A stretch of DNA of 64,000 bases from positions 714,146-778,145 of the forward strand of contig JXTB01000169.1 of the NCBI GenBank assembly GCA_002914805.1, written 5' to 3'. The stretch's first letter is position 1; each line of letters opens with the position of its first letter. Positions 45,888 to 58,648 of the stretch are shown piece by piece. Position numbers and translations under genes: made by a program. The notes beneath the pieces were generated by a model. The model made no database searches and had not been told where the DNA came from. It saw nothing but the letters and a program-made list of their open reading frames with translations. This DNA comes from Parasponia andersonii. Taxonomy: Eukaryota; Streptophyta; Magnoliopsida; Rosales; Cannabaceae.

Positions 45888-48820
45888 ATGGAAATAGATC
45901 ATGATACTGATCACCCCACGACATTCTCAGGGGGGTGGTGGATTACCACTGTGGCATTGAGGGTCACTGCCATAAATTTGTTAGTCATATATTTGGCAAT
46001 CTATTTCATCAATGTTTTGAAGGTACCATATGGAGTCAATAAAGTTGAAATCGTTCACTTATACGACGATTCTGGACTTAAGTAAGAACTGCAAAAATAT
46101 ATAAGTTAATGAATGAATATTCCGTTTTGTGTTGTCGATCTTATATATGATATATATATATATATATATGTGTGTGTGTTAGATTTTAATATAATTTACA
46201 AGTTATATCTTATATCTTCTTAAATTCTCTAATTAATGTTTCAGGTTAACATATTTCATAGTTGTCCTTGTGATTGGATATTTAGTATTGCAATTTGTCC
46301 TCGCAGTCCAGCTGAAGAAAGCAAATCGTGATCTCAACTTATTATGTCTCTTCTTTGGTGAATGGGTAAAATTATTTCATTTCATACATGTACATATAAA
46401 TACACTTTTCTTTCTGGTATATTAAAAAATACTTTCATAAATTATTGATTCCCATAGTTTTTTAACACAGCAATAAAATCTGATCAATTGTGATACTTAA
46501 AATTTACCGATATAGCCAGTAAAAAATAAGCGCATAACTATAATATTGATAATAATAAGCTTTCTGAATATAAATTATATCATAATCAAATAGTACGTAG
46601 ATTTAAGAACATAACTTGTGTTAATTATTCTACAAATTTACTTCCATTTACGTACCTTTCTACTGCTTCACAGTACTGAATTAAACATCTATATACACTG
46701 AGGTGCAGTTTTCATGCGTTGTATTATTTTTATGTGGAATTGGAGGTATTTCTTTCACAAAAGGATATACGAAAATTTGGCTTTGCGACTGGTTTCAGGA
46801 CGATGATGCGGCGAGTCAGTGTGACTATTATTTTTGCATTTCATATGCAATATCTGCCATGCTTCTCTTTTGCCTCCTTTTGTAATTTTACATCTATTGG
46901 TATATAGACCTAACACTTAAGAAAAATTATTTATATATGCAAACTATGGAAAACACGTGATCACATCATGAATACATCGGAAAAATTAGCGGATTTAAGT
47001 TTTAAAATTTTTCATGAAAACAGTTTTTCATAACTATAGAATATACATATATCATATACAGGATCATGTATAACATAAATCAAATTTAGATGCATATAAA
47101 CCCTATAGATGAGATTATAGTTTACCTCTTATATTGTACTCCTCCTTGATCTCTTTGTTGATAGTGATAAAATTTTCAACTCTAGATTTTCTTGTCTATA
47201 CTCCAGCTCTAGGTTGATAGGACGAGTGAGCACTAAGTTGAATCATTTGTTGGAGAACAATCAAAAACACTTTCTTGATCCTGTGGAATACCAGGACGTG
47301 AGATGAGACAGTGAGATTGCAGGAAATTTTTTCCCATTCTCTTTCTCAGTCTTGGCTGAATTCTCTCTCTCTCTCTCTCCCTCTTTTTTTCGTATAACAC
47401 AGATAAGGTTACTGTGCAATTTTTTTTCTCATATATCTTATATATATGGGGCCCAAAACTGCTAATCCCAGTCTAATTAGGATTGAGCTTATTCTCCAAT
47501 TTGGGCGTATTTTTATAAATATGTCTAACTCATGTAACTTACTTATAAAAATACTAACTTCTGTATAGAATCATTATTTTATATAGTTTTATGAAACTAA
47601 TTTCACAAATACTGCCAACCAATTAATGAGCTTTGTTGAGCTAGATAAGGGACCTAACAGATCCAAATAATCGAAGCTCCAATAGTATAATAAATACATA
47701 ATAACTCTTATTATGGTATTTATATAAATACTATTAGTAAATGGGATACTCCACTAAATACCCAATACTGCACTCTTAGATTAAATGTCATGTCTTTTAT
47801 AGAGATTTAATCAACTAACCTTGATTAACTGATCCATATAGCATATTCTATACCACATATAGAATCCCTATATAATGTCATAATTGGATAGGTAAAATTA
47901 TCGTAATACCTCTTCAATACATATTTACCCTTAAGTTACCATCTTTCTATCAAGGAATAATGTTGTCGATAATTTTGTTCTTAATGGCCATTTAGACAAA
48001 TTTATCTACCAATTCACAAAGTGAATAATAGGATCTTAGATTTAATTATTCCATGAATTTTGAAAGACCTTAAAGTAGCATTAATATATAGTGTCCTTAA
48101 CTATTTGGTGTTCCTATCAATTCATAAGTCATAACCTCTAAAATGCTAGAGTTCGCGTTTAATTTTATAGAGACTAGTCTTTTAACAAATCAAAAAACTA
48201 CAACCCATGAAAGTAAGTCCAATCAAATATTAAATATTAAGATTTACATGCTAAGAGCTATTTTGTGGTAATACTAAGAATTGAGTTATGACACTCCAAT
48301 TCTTTATATTACCTGGTCTAGTTCAATATACACAACTTATTTATGTTGTACTAGTATTTCAATCAGAAATCAGATATTTCAATAATTCGAGACACATCAT
48401 TCCTGTTGAGATAAATAAACACTACGATCTTTAGTAATAAAGTATTCCATCTTTATTTAAAGATTAAGAACTAGTTAATTTAGACTTAGATCAAGAAATA
48501 ATTCTTCCCATAATTAACATTTAATCATATTTATTTTTTATACACAAATAAAGTCATAGAATTTTTTTCAGATAAATATACTACTCAACTGAAACAATTT
48601 AATTTAGCAAATATTATAATTGCATATAAGAGAAACTTGTTTACACTAAAAAGGTAAAATTAGACATCTTCTTTTTTGGGCAAATATCCTAACAACATCA
48701 TCCATCCTCATTTGGTGTGTTTGTCCCGATCGCTTCAACCGGTTTTCTGGACTAGTGAGTAAAAAGAATTCTGCCAAGGTTCAACCAGTTGATATGGATA
48801 CTGAGTATTTCAACCAATAA
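45888..48820 (+). pseudogene. CASP-like membrane protein, copy B, split by solo LTR
   Basis: A four-helix CASP-like (DUF588) gene. Exon 1 is 45888-46081 (donor GTAAGA), exon 2 is 46245-46365 (acceptor TTTCAG, donor GTAAAA), and exon 3 starts at 46709. Intron phases are 2 and 0. As it stands the frame gives 163 residues, ending at 46885. Helix 1 is about 19-41, with the conserved arginine in VALRVTA; helix 2 about 68-88; helix 3 about 106-122; helix 4 about 144-163. Compared with copy C, the frame is off by one base just after ISAMLLF, causing an early stop. The rest of the last exon is interrupted by an 1800-bp solo LTR (46895-48694) and resumes at 48700-48820. There ILIWCVCPDRFNRF and VSKKNSAKVQPV match the copy C tail (ISKNSSKVNAV). 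A shortened protein lacking the C-tail remains possible. Confidence 0.8.
46895..48694 (-). repeat. Solo LTR in last exon of CASPL copy B (fossil)
   Basis: On the minus strand the sequence starts TGTTAGGATATTTGCCC at 48694, a usual plant LTR opening, and ends about 1800 bp later at 46895. The 5-bp direct repeat ACATC flanks it (46890-46894 and 48695-48699). A (CT)n run lies at about 47361-47382. No coding part of a retroelement is present, so it is read as a solo LTR left by recombination. It splits sequence that matches the last exon of CASPL copy C on both sides. The family is unknown, perhaps Copia or a large non-autonomous type. Confidence 0.7.
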
Positions 48821-49628
48821 TAATAGTTACCAATTTGTTCTATCTTTTGTTTATGTTTCTCTTTTCTTTCAATCTCTTTTGTTTTAAAAGTATTAGATTA
48901 ATGTTGTAACTAGTTATATAATCCTATAGCTTAATGGTTCTGTTAATTTTTAATTTGATTCATTAACTAATTATAATGATGGCATAAAACGAGCATGTTT
49001 TTTTTTCTCAATATGTGAATTAATTTCTATTAAGATCGATTCGATATATTACTTCTTAAGCTAGCTTGCAAAAGGGCATCCCCTTAGAGTGATCCTTTTT
49101 AATATTTCCCAATAATTAGTCTCTTGCAATAGTTTAGGATGATCAACAAATTAAATAGACGAATCCTATATTGAAAGGAGCTGTAAAACAACAACTATCG
49201 AGGGCTGCAAATTTAATTGGAATAGACTGTAATGAGCTATATATGGTTATTGTTGCATCATAATCTCCATGATGTAGGCTACATGATAAAGCTAACCTAA
49301 ATAGAAAGTTGTTCTACGTTATCCTTGATGCCTTTAGACTATATATATGCACTAGTATATATGTTGAAACAGTTCTCACTAATATATAGGTCAATTCAAG
49401 CAAATAAATCGGGTAGTGTCAAACTTGAAAATTAATTAATTAATTGAACTAATATACAATTTAATGGCTAGAGTTGTATTACAAGTGCTTGGCACCAAAA
49501 ATTTAGAATCATTAATCTAAAGTCTTTGTTAACTAGTTATAGATAGAAAACTTATTAAAAGAACAGGGATATATAGGTTCTTTTTAGCTTAAAATATAAT
49601 TTGAAAATAGATATCTCTAATGAGTAAT
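48821..49628. other. Intergenic with a third CASPL-type upstream block
   Basis: Downstream of copy B. At 49110-49165, CAATAATTAGTCTCTTGCAA, then AGGATGATCAACAAATTAAA, resembles the block upstream of copy B (CAATAATTAGTCACTTTCAT, AGGAAAAGCAGCAAATTAAT). No CASPL exon follows before the Copia element at 49629, so it may mark a lost gene copy. Otherwise no gene is seen. Confidence 0.45.
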
Positions 49629-49880
49629 TGATAAACCATGTGATTAATTGTTAATACTCTGTTTTCTATATCCTTGTGTGTATATATTCTTTGGTCTATT
49701 TCCCCTTATATAGCTACACATGGTTCCTTGTCACGTGTCTAAGTTAGTTATAGATATTCTGGAATGTATAGTATAACTCATATATATAATACACGAACCA
49801 GGCTCTAGATTCTTTGAGTTGGTAATTCCTCTAATATCTATAGTACAACTTTTCTCTAAAAACTCTCTCCCTAAAATCCA
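49629..49880 (+). repeat. 5' LTR of Copia element
   Basis: Begins TGATAAACCATGTGATTAAT and ends CTAAAATCCA. It matches 55681-55962 along its length, including CACGTGTCTAAGTTAGTTAT and CATATATATAATACACGAAC. Confidence 0.9.
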
Positions 49881-49910
49881 ATTTAGTACCAGAGCTACCG
49901 GATCCTCATC

Positions 49911-52900
49911 ATGTCTACCGTCACATCATTGGCAACAGCCACCACTAGAGAAACAACAGAAAATAACAATAACCCAGCTCCAAATTTTCCATCCTCTTCT
50001 CTCATACACACCCTCTCAATCAAACTCAATGAGACAAATCTTTTACCATGGAAAAATCAAATCCTCAATGTAGTTATTTCCAGCAGGCTTGAAGATTTTC
50101 TTGAAGGAACTTCACTAATCCCACCTAGATTACTAGATGATGCTAGAACACATGATATCTAGAGCACACTACAACTCGTGATACCTGGAGCACCCTAAAC
50201 CAGGTATATCAATCTCCTTCAATAATAACGGTAATAGGCCTTGACTCTCAACTGCGTTAAATCAAGAAAGTTGGTACTAGCTTATCAGATTATCTTGCTA
50301 GAATGAAAGGAATTTTTGATCAATATACTACTATTGGTGAACCTGTGTCTTAGAGATAAATTAACAAAAACAATTGAGGGTCTTGGTGAAGAATATGACA
50401 CTTTTGTAACCTCAATCCATAATCTTTCTGATAGACCTTCTCTTGAAGAGGTCCATAGCCTTTTACACACTTATGAATACCGTTTATTCTAGAGACAAAC
50501 TACCTAGAACTTGAATTTTACATAAGCAAATCTCTCTGTATACCCAGAAGCAAATCTCTCCACCTACCCAACCTATCTGAGAGATAAAAAGAACCAGAAA
50601 AATCCATATATTCCTTATCCCAAACAACAACCAACATATCCACAGTATCCCTCTCTTTCTAGACCTTATACTCCATTAGGTCCTCATAATCCATTCTCAG
50701 CTCCGTGACCTTCCTCACTACCTAGGTTACTTGGCAAGTTAGGCCTCAAGTCAACTATGGATCCAACCCTAAGCCTTAGTGTCATATTTGTAGAAAAATG
50801 GGGCATATAGCCTATAATTGCTATCACAGGACCAATCTTAACCATCAGCCTCGCAATACCTCCTCTAACATTGCTGCCATGCTTGCTACATCAGCTATCC
50901 TATTCAGAACCTTCTCCAAGCCATAAGTTGACAATAATTGGTACAGAGATTTAGGGGCCACTCACCATTTCACCCTTGAGTTTGGCAATCTGACAGATGC
51001 CCTTTCTTGGAGCAGAACAAGCAATGGTAAGTCAATTAATATATCTCATATTGGTAATGTTTTGATTTCTGGTCCTATGAAACCTATTCATCTACAATAT
51101 GTTCTTAACACTCCAACTATATATAAACAACTAATCAGTGTCACTAAACTTTGTTCTGATAATCAATCTTTTATTGAATTTTACCCTTCTTACTTTCTTA
51201 TGAAGTACCAACACTCGAAGAACCTTCTATTTTAAGGCACCTTGAAAATGGTCTCTACAAACTTGATCATGTGTCTTTCTCCAGTCCATACTCTACTGCC
51301 AAGCTCTCCTCATCTCATCCATCCACCTCTTCCACTCCAGCTCAAGTCTATCTTACACAAGTCAATAATGTAGTGTTGTGGCACTATAGATTAGGTCACC
51401 TTACATAGAAAGATCTTAGCTAAGTTATGAAGAATTGTAATTTATAGTTCTCTAGTCCTTTACCTTTTTGTAATACTTGTCAAATGGCTAAAAGATATAA
51501 ACTATGATTTCTACTGTCTGATTTCAAATCAATGAAACCTTTTGATTTAATATAATCTGATTTATGGGGACCTTCCCCAGTTCCTTCCGTAATTGGTGTC
51601 AAGTACTTCATTCTCTTTATAGATTATAACACTTATTTTACTTGGCTCTATCTCTTAAATAGTAAAGACGAAACATTCTCCTATTTTTTGAATTTTAAGA
51701 ATCTCATTGAAAACACAATTTGATTCCAAGATAAAGATTCTCCAAAAAGATTGGGGTGAGGAGTATTGACCAATCAAGCCATTCCTTGAGTAGCTAGGTA
51801 TCATTCACATGCACCCATGTCCTTATACATCAGAACAAACTGGTAGAGTTGAAAGAAAGAATCAGGATGTTGTCGAAAAATGTTTGTCCATATTAGCACA
51901 ATCTCATGTTCCACTAGCTTACTGGCCTTATGCATTTCAAACAGCTACTCACCTTACTAATTGGTTACCAACTCCAGTTCTCCAAAATAAAACTCCTTTT
52001 GAGTTTTAATATCATAAACCAGCATCCTACACCACCATTCGAGTTTTTTGTTGTGTCTGTTTCCCATTTCTTTGTCCACTTAATAAACACAAGTTGCAAT
52101 TTTTGTCTACCAAGTGCGTTTTCCTTGGTTTTGGTGCCCATCATAAAGGTTATCTTTATTTGGAAAAAAAATTTGGTTGAGTCTATGTGTCTAGACATGT
52201 TGTGTTCAATGAGCATTCTTTTCTTTTTTTCTTTCCATCATCTACTTCTGCTGTTACTAATGACTCTCCCTCTACCTTTTCTCTTCCACTCTCCTCTTTC
52301 CTTTCTTCTCTATCTTCCTCGTCTTGTTTTCTTCTTTTCTCTACTACTCTACCCACTTCTACCTCTTTTCCATGTTCTCCTCTTCCCTCTCTTGCTCCAC
52401 CCACTCTTCTCTCTTCCCCTTCTCCTCATCCCACTTCTCTATCTTCCTCCTTTCACCATTCAGAGGACACTCAAAATATAAATTTAATAGAGATATCATT
52501 ATTTGATGTTACTAATATCTTACCATGTCCTTTTACATATTAACCTGCTACTGCCATCAATACTCACCCCATGGTTACTTGCTCTAAGCTGGAATTCATA
52601 AGCCGAAAATTTTCTTGACCATTATGGAGGATAAATGTACTTCAACTCTCTTTGAACCAGTTACATTTTAACAAACAGCTCCACATCCTTACTGGCATCA
52701 AGCAATGCAAACTGAATTTCAAGCCTTAATCAAGAACAACACTTTGGACTCTTATTTCACCACCTCTAGGGAAAAAGATCATTGGGTGTAAGTGGGTGTT
52801 TAAAGTCAAACTGAAACTCGATGGCTCTATCGAGTGATACAAAGCTATTTGCCAAAAGGTGTCATCAAACTCAAGGCTTAGACTACTTTGAAACCTTCAG

Positions 52901-55600
52901 CCCTATTGTCAAACTCACTATAATTCGGATTGTTCTAATTTTGGCTCTCTTTCAGCTAGTCCCTCAAACAGCTTGATGTTCATAATGCCTTTCTTAATGG
53001 TGAACTCTCAGAGGCTGTTTATATAGAATAACCCGCTGGCTTTGTCTCTATTGAATCTCCACATTTGGTGTGTTGCTTAAACACTTAAACAAGGCTATAT
53101 ATGGTTTCAAACAAAGTTCCCAGGTATGGTACCTAAAGCTAAGTGTTAAGTGAATCCTACACTTAACTTTATTATCCTTTCAAACTTAAGAATTGCTCGT
53201 CTTTAAGTTCTTTTATTCCGAATTTGTTGCTTTTAGTATATATTTCAGATGAGGAATCATGCACTAGAGAATACTGACTTTTCAAGAGAAATTGAGGCCA
53301 AACCTAGGTAATTTAAATCAATTGTAAGTGTAGACGGGCGAACAATGCCTCAACAGTGTGAAGTAGTGCCATCAGAATGGAAGGATTTGACAAAAAATAA
53401 GCACTATAGTACCAAGTTAGCGTTGCAGGGTTTCTAGCAACCTGGTGCCATAGTGCTACTTGCACTACGCCCAGTGCGTGGCACTACAGCACCACGTCTT
53501 GACACTGCGGCATTGGGTTCTAGGCTTTGTGGTGCTACAACACCACCGTTCGGAGCTACAACACCACCTTTTTGACTATCTTGGTGCCGCGGTGCCAAAT
53601 TTGGCGCCACAGTGTCATAAAGCATAAAACATATTATAGAATTCCTGAACTATGGTTAGTTTTATCTCAACTTTTTAACCTTTTTTTGCTCATATTAAAG
53701 GACAAGCACGAAAAACCCTAGCTCCCAGAGTGTGAGAGAGTTTTAGAGAGTAGAAGAAGGAGAAACAACAAGAAGAAGGAAGAATCAATAGGAGTTGAGA
53801 AGATTGAACAAGCGCCAAAGAGTTTTTCTTTATCTGTCTTAGTTTTATCTTTCCATTTTCTGCTATGGATGTGTATAAGTTTTATCATTACTATTGTGTT
53901 TCTCTTAATATAACTATGAACTAAACTATTTCTCTAGGGATATAATCAAACCTATAATGTAATTCGATTGCTATATTTTCCTCGTTTGTTCTTGATATCC
54001 ACTGATGAGTTAATTATTCTACTTTGTGCTTAATGCTTCTGTTTATTTTGCCATTAAACTGATTTGTTTTGTGAAACTTTTATGAACTTGGAAAGTGGGA
54101 GTTTAGGTTTGAACATAGGTTGAATAACACAGAATTGCCTAGTATAGAGTGAGTTTATATAGGATAGGAATATACTTATGTAACTTATGCAACTTTGTAT
54201 GGGAATTATCAAGCTTAATGAGTTTAATCAATTTATGTTAACAGTAACATATTATCTTGTTTAGACATTTTCACCTATATCTTGAGAAAAAATTTGTGAA
54301 TAACATTGAGTTCCTGATTGTTAACTCTAAGTAGATGATTGAACAGTGAGAAAAACTTGTAATTGTCAGAATTAGAAGAGAGTTTGCATCCCTAAGTTTC
54401 ATATCATTATTGTAAAACTTTCGTGGTTGGTTTGTGTTGATATTTGTTATTTTCGTTTATATTGAATTCGTTTTGTAGTTTTGTTCGCAACATTTATTTA
54501 CTATGGTTTAGATAAATTACCAGTTAGTTTTGGTTAGTACTCAGCATCTGTAAATTATTTGCTCCTCGTGGGATTCGATACTCACGTACATTCTATATTA
54601 CTTATTGCGATCCATATATGTCAGAAATAGCCCAACACTAAGTAATTGTCTACTTCAATGGGGATTTCATAACTCTAAATATAATACTTCCATGTTTATT
54701 CTCCATCAACACTCCTCGATAACTATCCTTCTCGTATATGTTGATGATATTATTATCATTGGCAGTGATAGTGCCTTCATTAATTCTCTTATTGCTCGAT
54801 TCAATACTCATTTTGCTCTTAAGGAATTGGAAGACTTATCATACTTTCTATGCATTCAAGTTACTTCCGTAGTTAACTCCTTATAGTTGTGCCAACATAA
54901 ATACATCTCGGATTACTTTACCAAGCTAATATATTTGACTGTAAGCATGTGCCTACTCCATTAGCTCTCTATCTATTCAAGATGGCAATCTCTTGTCCGA
55001 TCCTACACCATATCGCAGCAATGTTAGTGCCCTGTAATACTGCACTATTACTCATCCGGATTATTTGATTTGCTCTCAACAAAGATTGTCAGTTTATGCA
55101 TGCTGCAACACTTGTTTATTGGCAGACCGTGAAATGAATTCTTATGTACCTCCATATCTCATGGTATCTCTTTTCACAAGTCCTCTAATCTCTCGATTAC
55201 TTGCTACACTAATGCTGCTTGGGCAAGTTGCCCAGATGATCGTAAGAGTAAAAGCAACCATTGTTATTTTTCTTGGTCCTAATCTTATCTCTTGGTCCTC
55301 TGCAAAACATAAAGTTTTCTCTCATTCTAGTGCCGAATCTGAATACCAAGGACTTTCCAATGCTACTGCTAAGCTTATGTGGATTGAAGTTGTCATTATT
55401 GAACTTCATGTTCCTCTTTCAGCTTCACCTACTTTATTATGTGACAACATTAGCGCTACTCATTTTGCAGCCAATCCAATTGTCCATGCCCGTACTAAAC
55501 ACATCGAGATCGATTACCATTTCATTCGCGATAGAGTTGTCAATCAGTCCCTTTACGTTCGCATACACCATCTTAGGAGCAGCTTGCTGATATCATGACA
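49911..55600 (+). pseudogene. gag-pol parts of Copia element (fossil)
   Basis: The gag start, at 49911, reads MSTVTSLATATTRETTENN and includes SIKLNETNLLPWKNQIL, a standard Copia gag opening. A CCHC knuckle (CHICRKMGHIAYNC) lies near 50785, and a protease part (GATHHFTLEFGNL) near 50955. The pre-integrase motif HYRLGHL is near 51385, and the integrase core with SDLWGPSPVPSVIGVKYF and YTSEQTGRVERKNQD runs to about 52010. A serine/proline-rich linker is at 52190-52540. RT spans 52660-53143 and continues after the nested element, with LLVYVDDIIIIGSDS at about 54730. RNase H is at about 55265-55598 (SAESEYQGLSNAT, CDNISATHFAANP, KHIEIDYHFIRD). Many breaks. Confidence 0.85.
53144..54637 (+). mobile_element. 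Solo-LTR-like insertion inside Copia RT (fossil)
   Basis: A 1494-bp sequence starting TGTTAAGTG and ending AGCCCAACA lies within the RT part of the Copia element and is flanked by the 5-bp direct repeat CTAAG (53139-53143 and 54638-54642). It has no coding part of a retroelement. Near its 3' end it has GGGATTCGATACTCACGTAC, then TATATTACTTATTGCGATCC, a block also seen (minus strand) at the right end of the window. The left third has many short GC-rich inverted motifs (GGTGCCGCGGTGCC, GTGGTGCTACAACACCAC). It is younger than its host element. Confidence 0.8.
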
Positions 55601-55680
55601 AAGCCTTTGCCTACACAGAGATTTCTTAGTCTTCGGACCAAGCTGACTGTGCTTTTAAGCCCTATCAGCTTGCGGGGCGA

Positions 55681-55962
55681 TGATAAACCATGTGATTAAT
55701 TGTTAATACTCTGCATAATTTTGTTCATACTCTATTTTCTATGTCCTTGTGTATTTACATTCTTTGGTCTGTTTTCCCTTTTCCCTTTTATAGCTGCACA
55801 TGGCTCCCTGCCACGTGTCTAAGTTAGTTATAGATATTGTAGAATGTACAGTAAAGCTCATATATATAATACACGAACCAGACTCTAGATTCTTTGAGCT
55901 GGTAATTCCTCCAATATCTATAGTACAACTTTTCTCTAAAACCCCACTCTCCCTAAAATCCA
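55681..55962 (+). repeat. 3' LTR of Copia element
   Basis: Partner of 49629-49880. It begins at TGATAAACCATG after a short purine-rich tract and has an extra CATAATTTTGTTCATACTCT relative to the 5' copy. Confidence 0.9.
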
Positions 55963-55970
55963 ATTGTAAT

Positions 55971-58380
55971 CATGCAATTTCTAGTTCACAATGCATAAGT
56001 GGTGAAGAGATGACATTCCGAGGACGGATCGAGGTGGAGAGCTCCATTCTCCTTAATTACAGAAATATTTAGATAAACATTTTTAAAAGAAAACTTAAAG
56101 ATGGGAGTTGCTGTAGAAGAGTAGTCTAGCTAGAAAAGTTGGGTGACAAACTGACAATAAGCTACTATTAATTAATCAGGTAATTATAAATTAATTAATA
56201 TTTTTAACAAATAGAACAGCCGCATGATCGATCCAACTATATATTAGAAATAGTACCCAACTGAACCCACCAAAACATAATAATCGCTGAAAAGTAACAA
56301 AACAACTAAAAAAGAAAGAGAAACTCCTAAACACTACCTCGGCATGTCTCCTTAAATCCGAATCTAAATAAAACCCCTGGTGGGGAAAAATCTAGAGGGG
56401 GAAAAGAATACATATTTACCCCTGGAAATTAAATATATTAAATAAATTACCAAACCGATAATTAGTTTTGCCAACACACCACCAAGTCAAAAAGAATACA
56501 AAAACTAGAGCATAATTCTATAATTAAAAAAAACCTCACATATTTCGAAGAAAGGGCAACTGCAAAAGGAAAAAAATAAAAAACCTTTCACGTACGACAA
56601 TATGCCAGAGTACCTGGGAACTGGAAGCGCATTAATTAATTAATTATCAAAAGAAACGTGTAGAGAAATAACATGACAATTAGAAAAAGTTTCTATTAGA
56701 AAAAGTTTCTATGGATTTTTTTTTTTTCCCTTTTAAGACGAATCTTGAAGAGAAATTAAATTAAAAAATAAAGAAAAAAAAAATACACTAATTTAGAGGA
56801 GGACATAAACTTGATATATCAAGATAAAACAACAAAAGAGAAAAAAATTTAACGAAATCGATAATTAAACTTCATAATACAATTATTGTAAATAAAAGAT
56901 AAAATAAAATATAGTACAGATCACTACTAAGTAGGACAAATAAAGGAAAAAGCATGAAAAACTAAAAAATTAACTACATGATTACTTTCGTGATAGGTAT
57001 AAGTGACTACAAAATTTATATTAACAATATATCCCAATATTCTATACTAAGCTGATCTTAAGGGAATGGACCAAAAGAAAAAAAACGACATAGACTGAAT
57101 CGTTCTCTAATTAAAGACGTTTTCATCCATATTTCCAAGCAAAATTATTCGTATGAATCACCGCTATCAATTTTACCTCAAAAACATAACCAATTCCTAA
57201 AAAAATAAAGAAACATCCTCAAACAATTAATTATAAAGAATAGAATCTTTTCCCGTATGCTTTATTTTTCCCATATGGACTCAATTAGTTAGAAAGAATA
57301 GAATCTTTCTAAGTAATAAAAGAAGTTTATGGTTCATTTTTCCCGTATGTTTTTCAGTTTTTTTTTTCTCTCTCTTTTTTTAATAAATTAACCTTCTAGA
57401 CATTTTATCCAAAAGGAAAAAAGACTTGATAATATTCTAATAGTTACTCTTCTTTATTATATTATTTAGGTTTCGTTAAGACTTAAGATCAAGTTCATAG
57501 TAATTATAGAAGATAGAAATTAATCAATAAAAATGAATTATATCTATACTTTTCAAATGGGCCCGAATTAATTCCATATGCGTAAGGGACGAAAAGATTC
57601 AGTAATATAGGACAAGTAAAAAAATAAATTCGAGCTTCGTTATAAGAAAAGCCAAAGAAAATTAAAAGTATAGTTCGATGACTTTTCTGTTTTTTTGCCT
57701 CTTAGTTAATTTGGTCTCTATATATACAAGAACTTAATTATACATTATTAGAACTAAGTTTCGTTTGTTAGAAAAATTATACTAAAACGCCTTGATTCAA
57801 GTCAAAATAGCACAAGACATGCTAAACTGATTATATTTATAGTACACCCCCCTTCGAGCTGTAAAAAGACAACAAATCAATGAAGCCGTTTACATATATA
57901 GCAGGTGGTCAAAACTTCGTATAACTGTCAGATTTGACTGGTACGTACTGAAGCGGGGTATCTAATTTTTTTTTTCCCCTTAAAAAGAAAAAAAAAAAGA
58001 GCTAAGGATCGACAAATTAAAAAGCGGGGTATCATTTTACTTCTTAATTTTCTATTTTTGAAAATACGTGAGGGTACTAGATAAATTAAGTAGCATGCTG
58101 TAGATCGACAAATTAAAAAGGATACACCACAGCTTGATAGTACGTATACGTTTGTTATTTGTACAAAATGTCAAAAGTTCAAATCTGATCAACATATACA
58201 TAACTAATCTTTAATTTGATCACTTATGATAGTCATATATAAGGTTGGCTTTGGATTACACAATTTGTAATGTTCTTCGAGTATATTAATTTGTACACGC
58301 GTGTGTTCACGATTTCGACAAGAAAAGCAAACAGAAATCGAAAGAAACAAAGACAAACCTTGTTTGTTAATATTGTTGCC
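55971..58380. other. Intergenic AT-rich stretch, no gene seen
   Basis: About 2.4 kb with no recognised exon, repeat family or RNA gene. It contains several poly(A)/poly(T) runs and TTAATTAATTAATTA words only. Confidence 0.5.
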
Positions 58381-58384
58381 AATT

Positions 58385-58440
58385 TCTCAATTAGTCACTT
58401 TCAAGCAGCCTAGGAAGGAAAACCAGCAAAGTTATACTTA
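58385..58440 (+). promoter_or_regulatory. Upstream block of CASPL copy C
   Basis: CTCAATTAGTCACTTTCAAG followed by CAGCCTAGGAAGG matches the block upstream of copy B (45655-45722). Closer to the gene, TATAAG at 58590-58595 is a possible TATA box, 54 bp before the start codon at 58649. Confidence 0.55.
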
Positions 58441-58648
58441 AATATACTAGATTAGCAAAATTATGGATTATGGTCATGAATTTGAAGGTTACAATGAAAT
58501 TTGCCGATTAAAAGGTGGCAAGATCTTTGGTTTTCCCTCCAACTATATGTAAATGCGATTATTCCAATAATTAATTAGCTCATTTAACGTATAAGATTAA
58601 TTTGTACGTACATACTTCGAAACTTCAATAATTGAAGAAGATCAGCAT

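Larger units (their letters stand above)
49629..55965 (+). mobile_element. Ty1/Copia element with both LTRs (fossil)
   Basis: A 6.3-kb Copia element: LTR (49629-49880), primer binding site variant TAGTACCAGAGC (49884-49895), gag, zinc knuckle, protease, integrase, RT, RNase H, a purine-rich GCGGGGCGA tract, and LTR (55681-55962). The GTAAT at 49624-49628 and 55966-55970 may be the target-site duplication if the LTR is taken to end CCAATT; with the usual CA end it would not match exactly. The LTRs differ by roughly 8% by eye plus a ~20-bp length difference, so the insertion is several million years old. The coding part is broken many times and carries a nested insertion of 1.5 kb. Confidence 0.85.

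Noticed and set aside
52187-52543. Serine/phenylalanine-rich frames of 118-183 residues
   Set aside because: They are CT-rich linker sequence between integrase and RT of the Copia fossil, not a separate gene.
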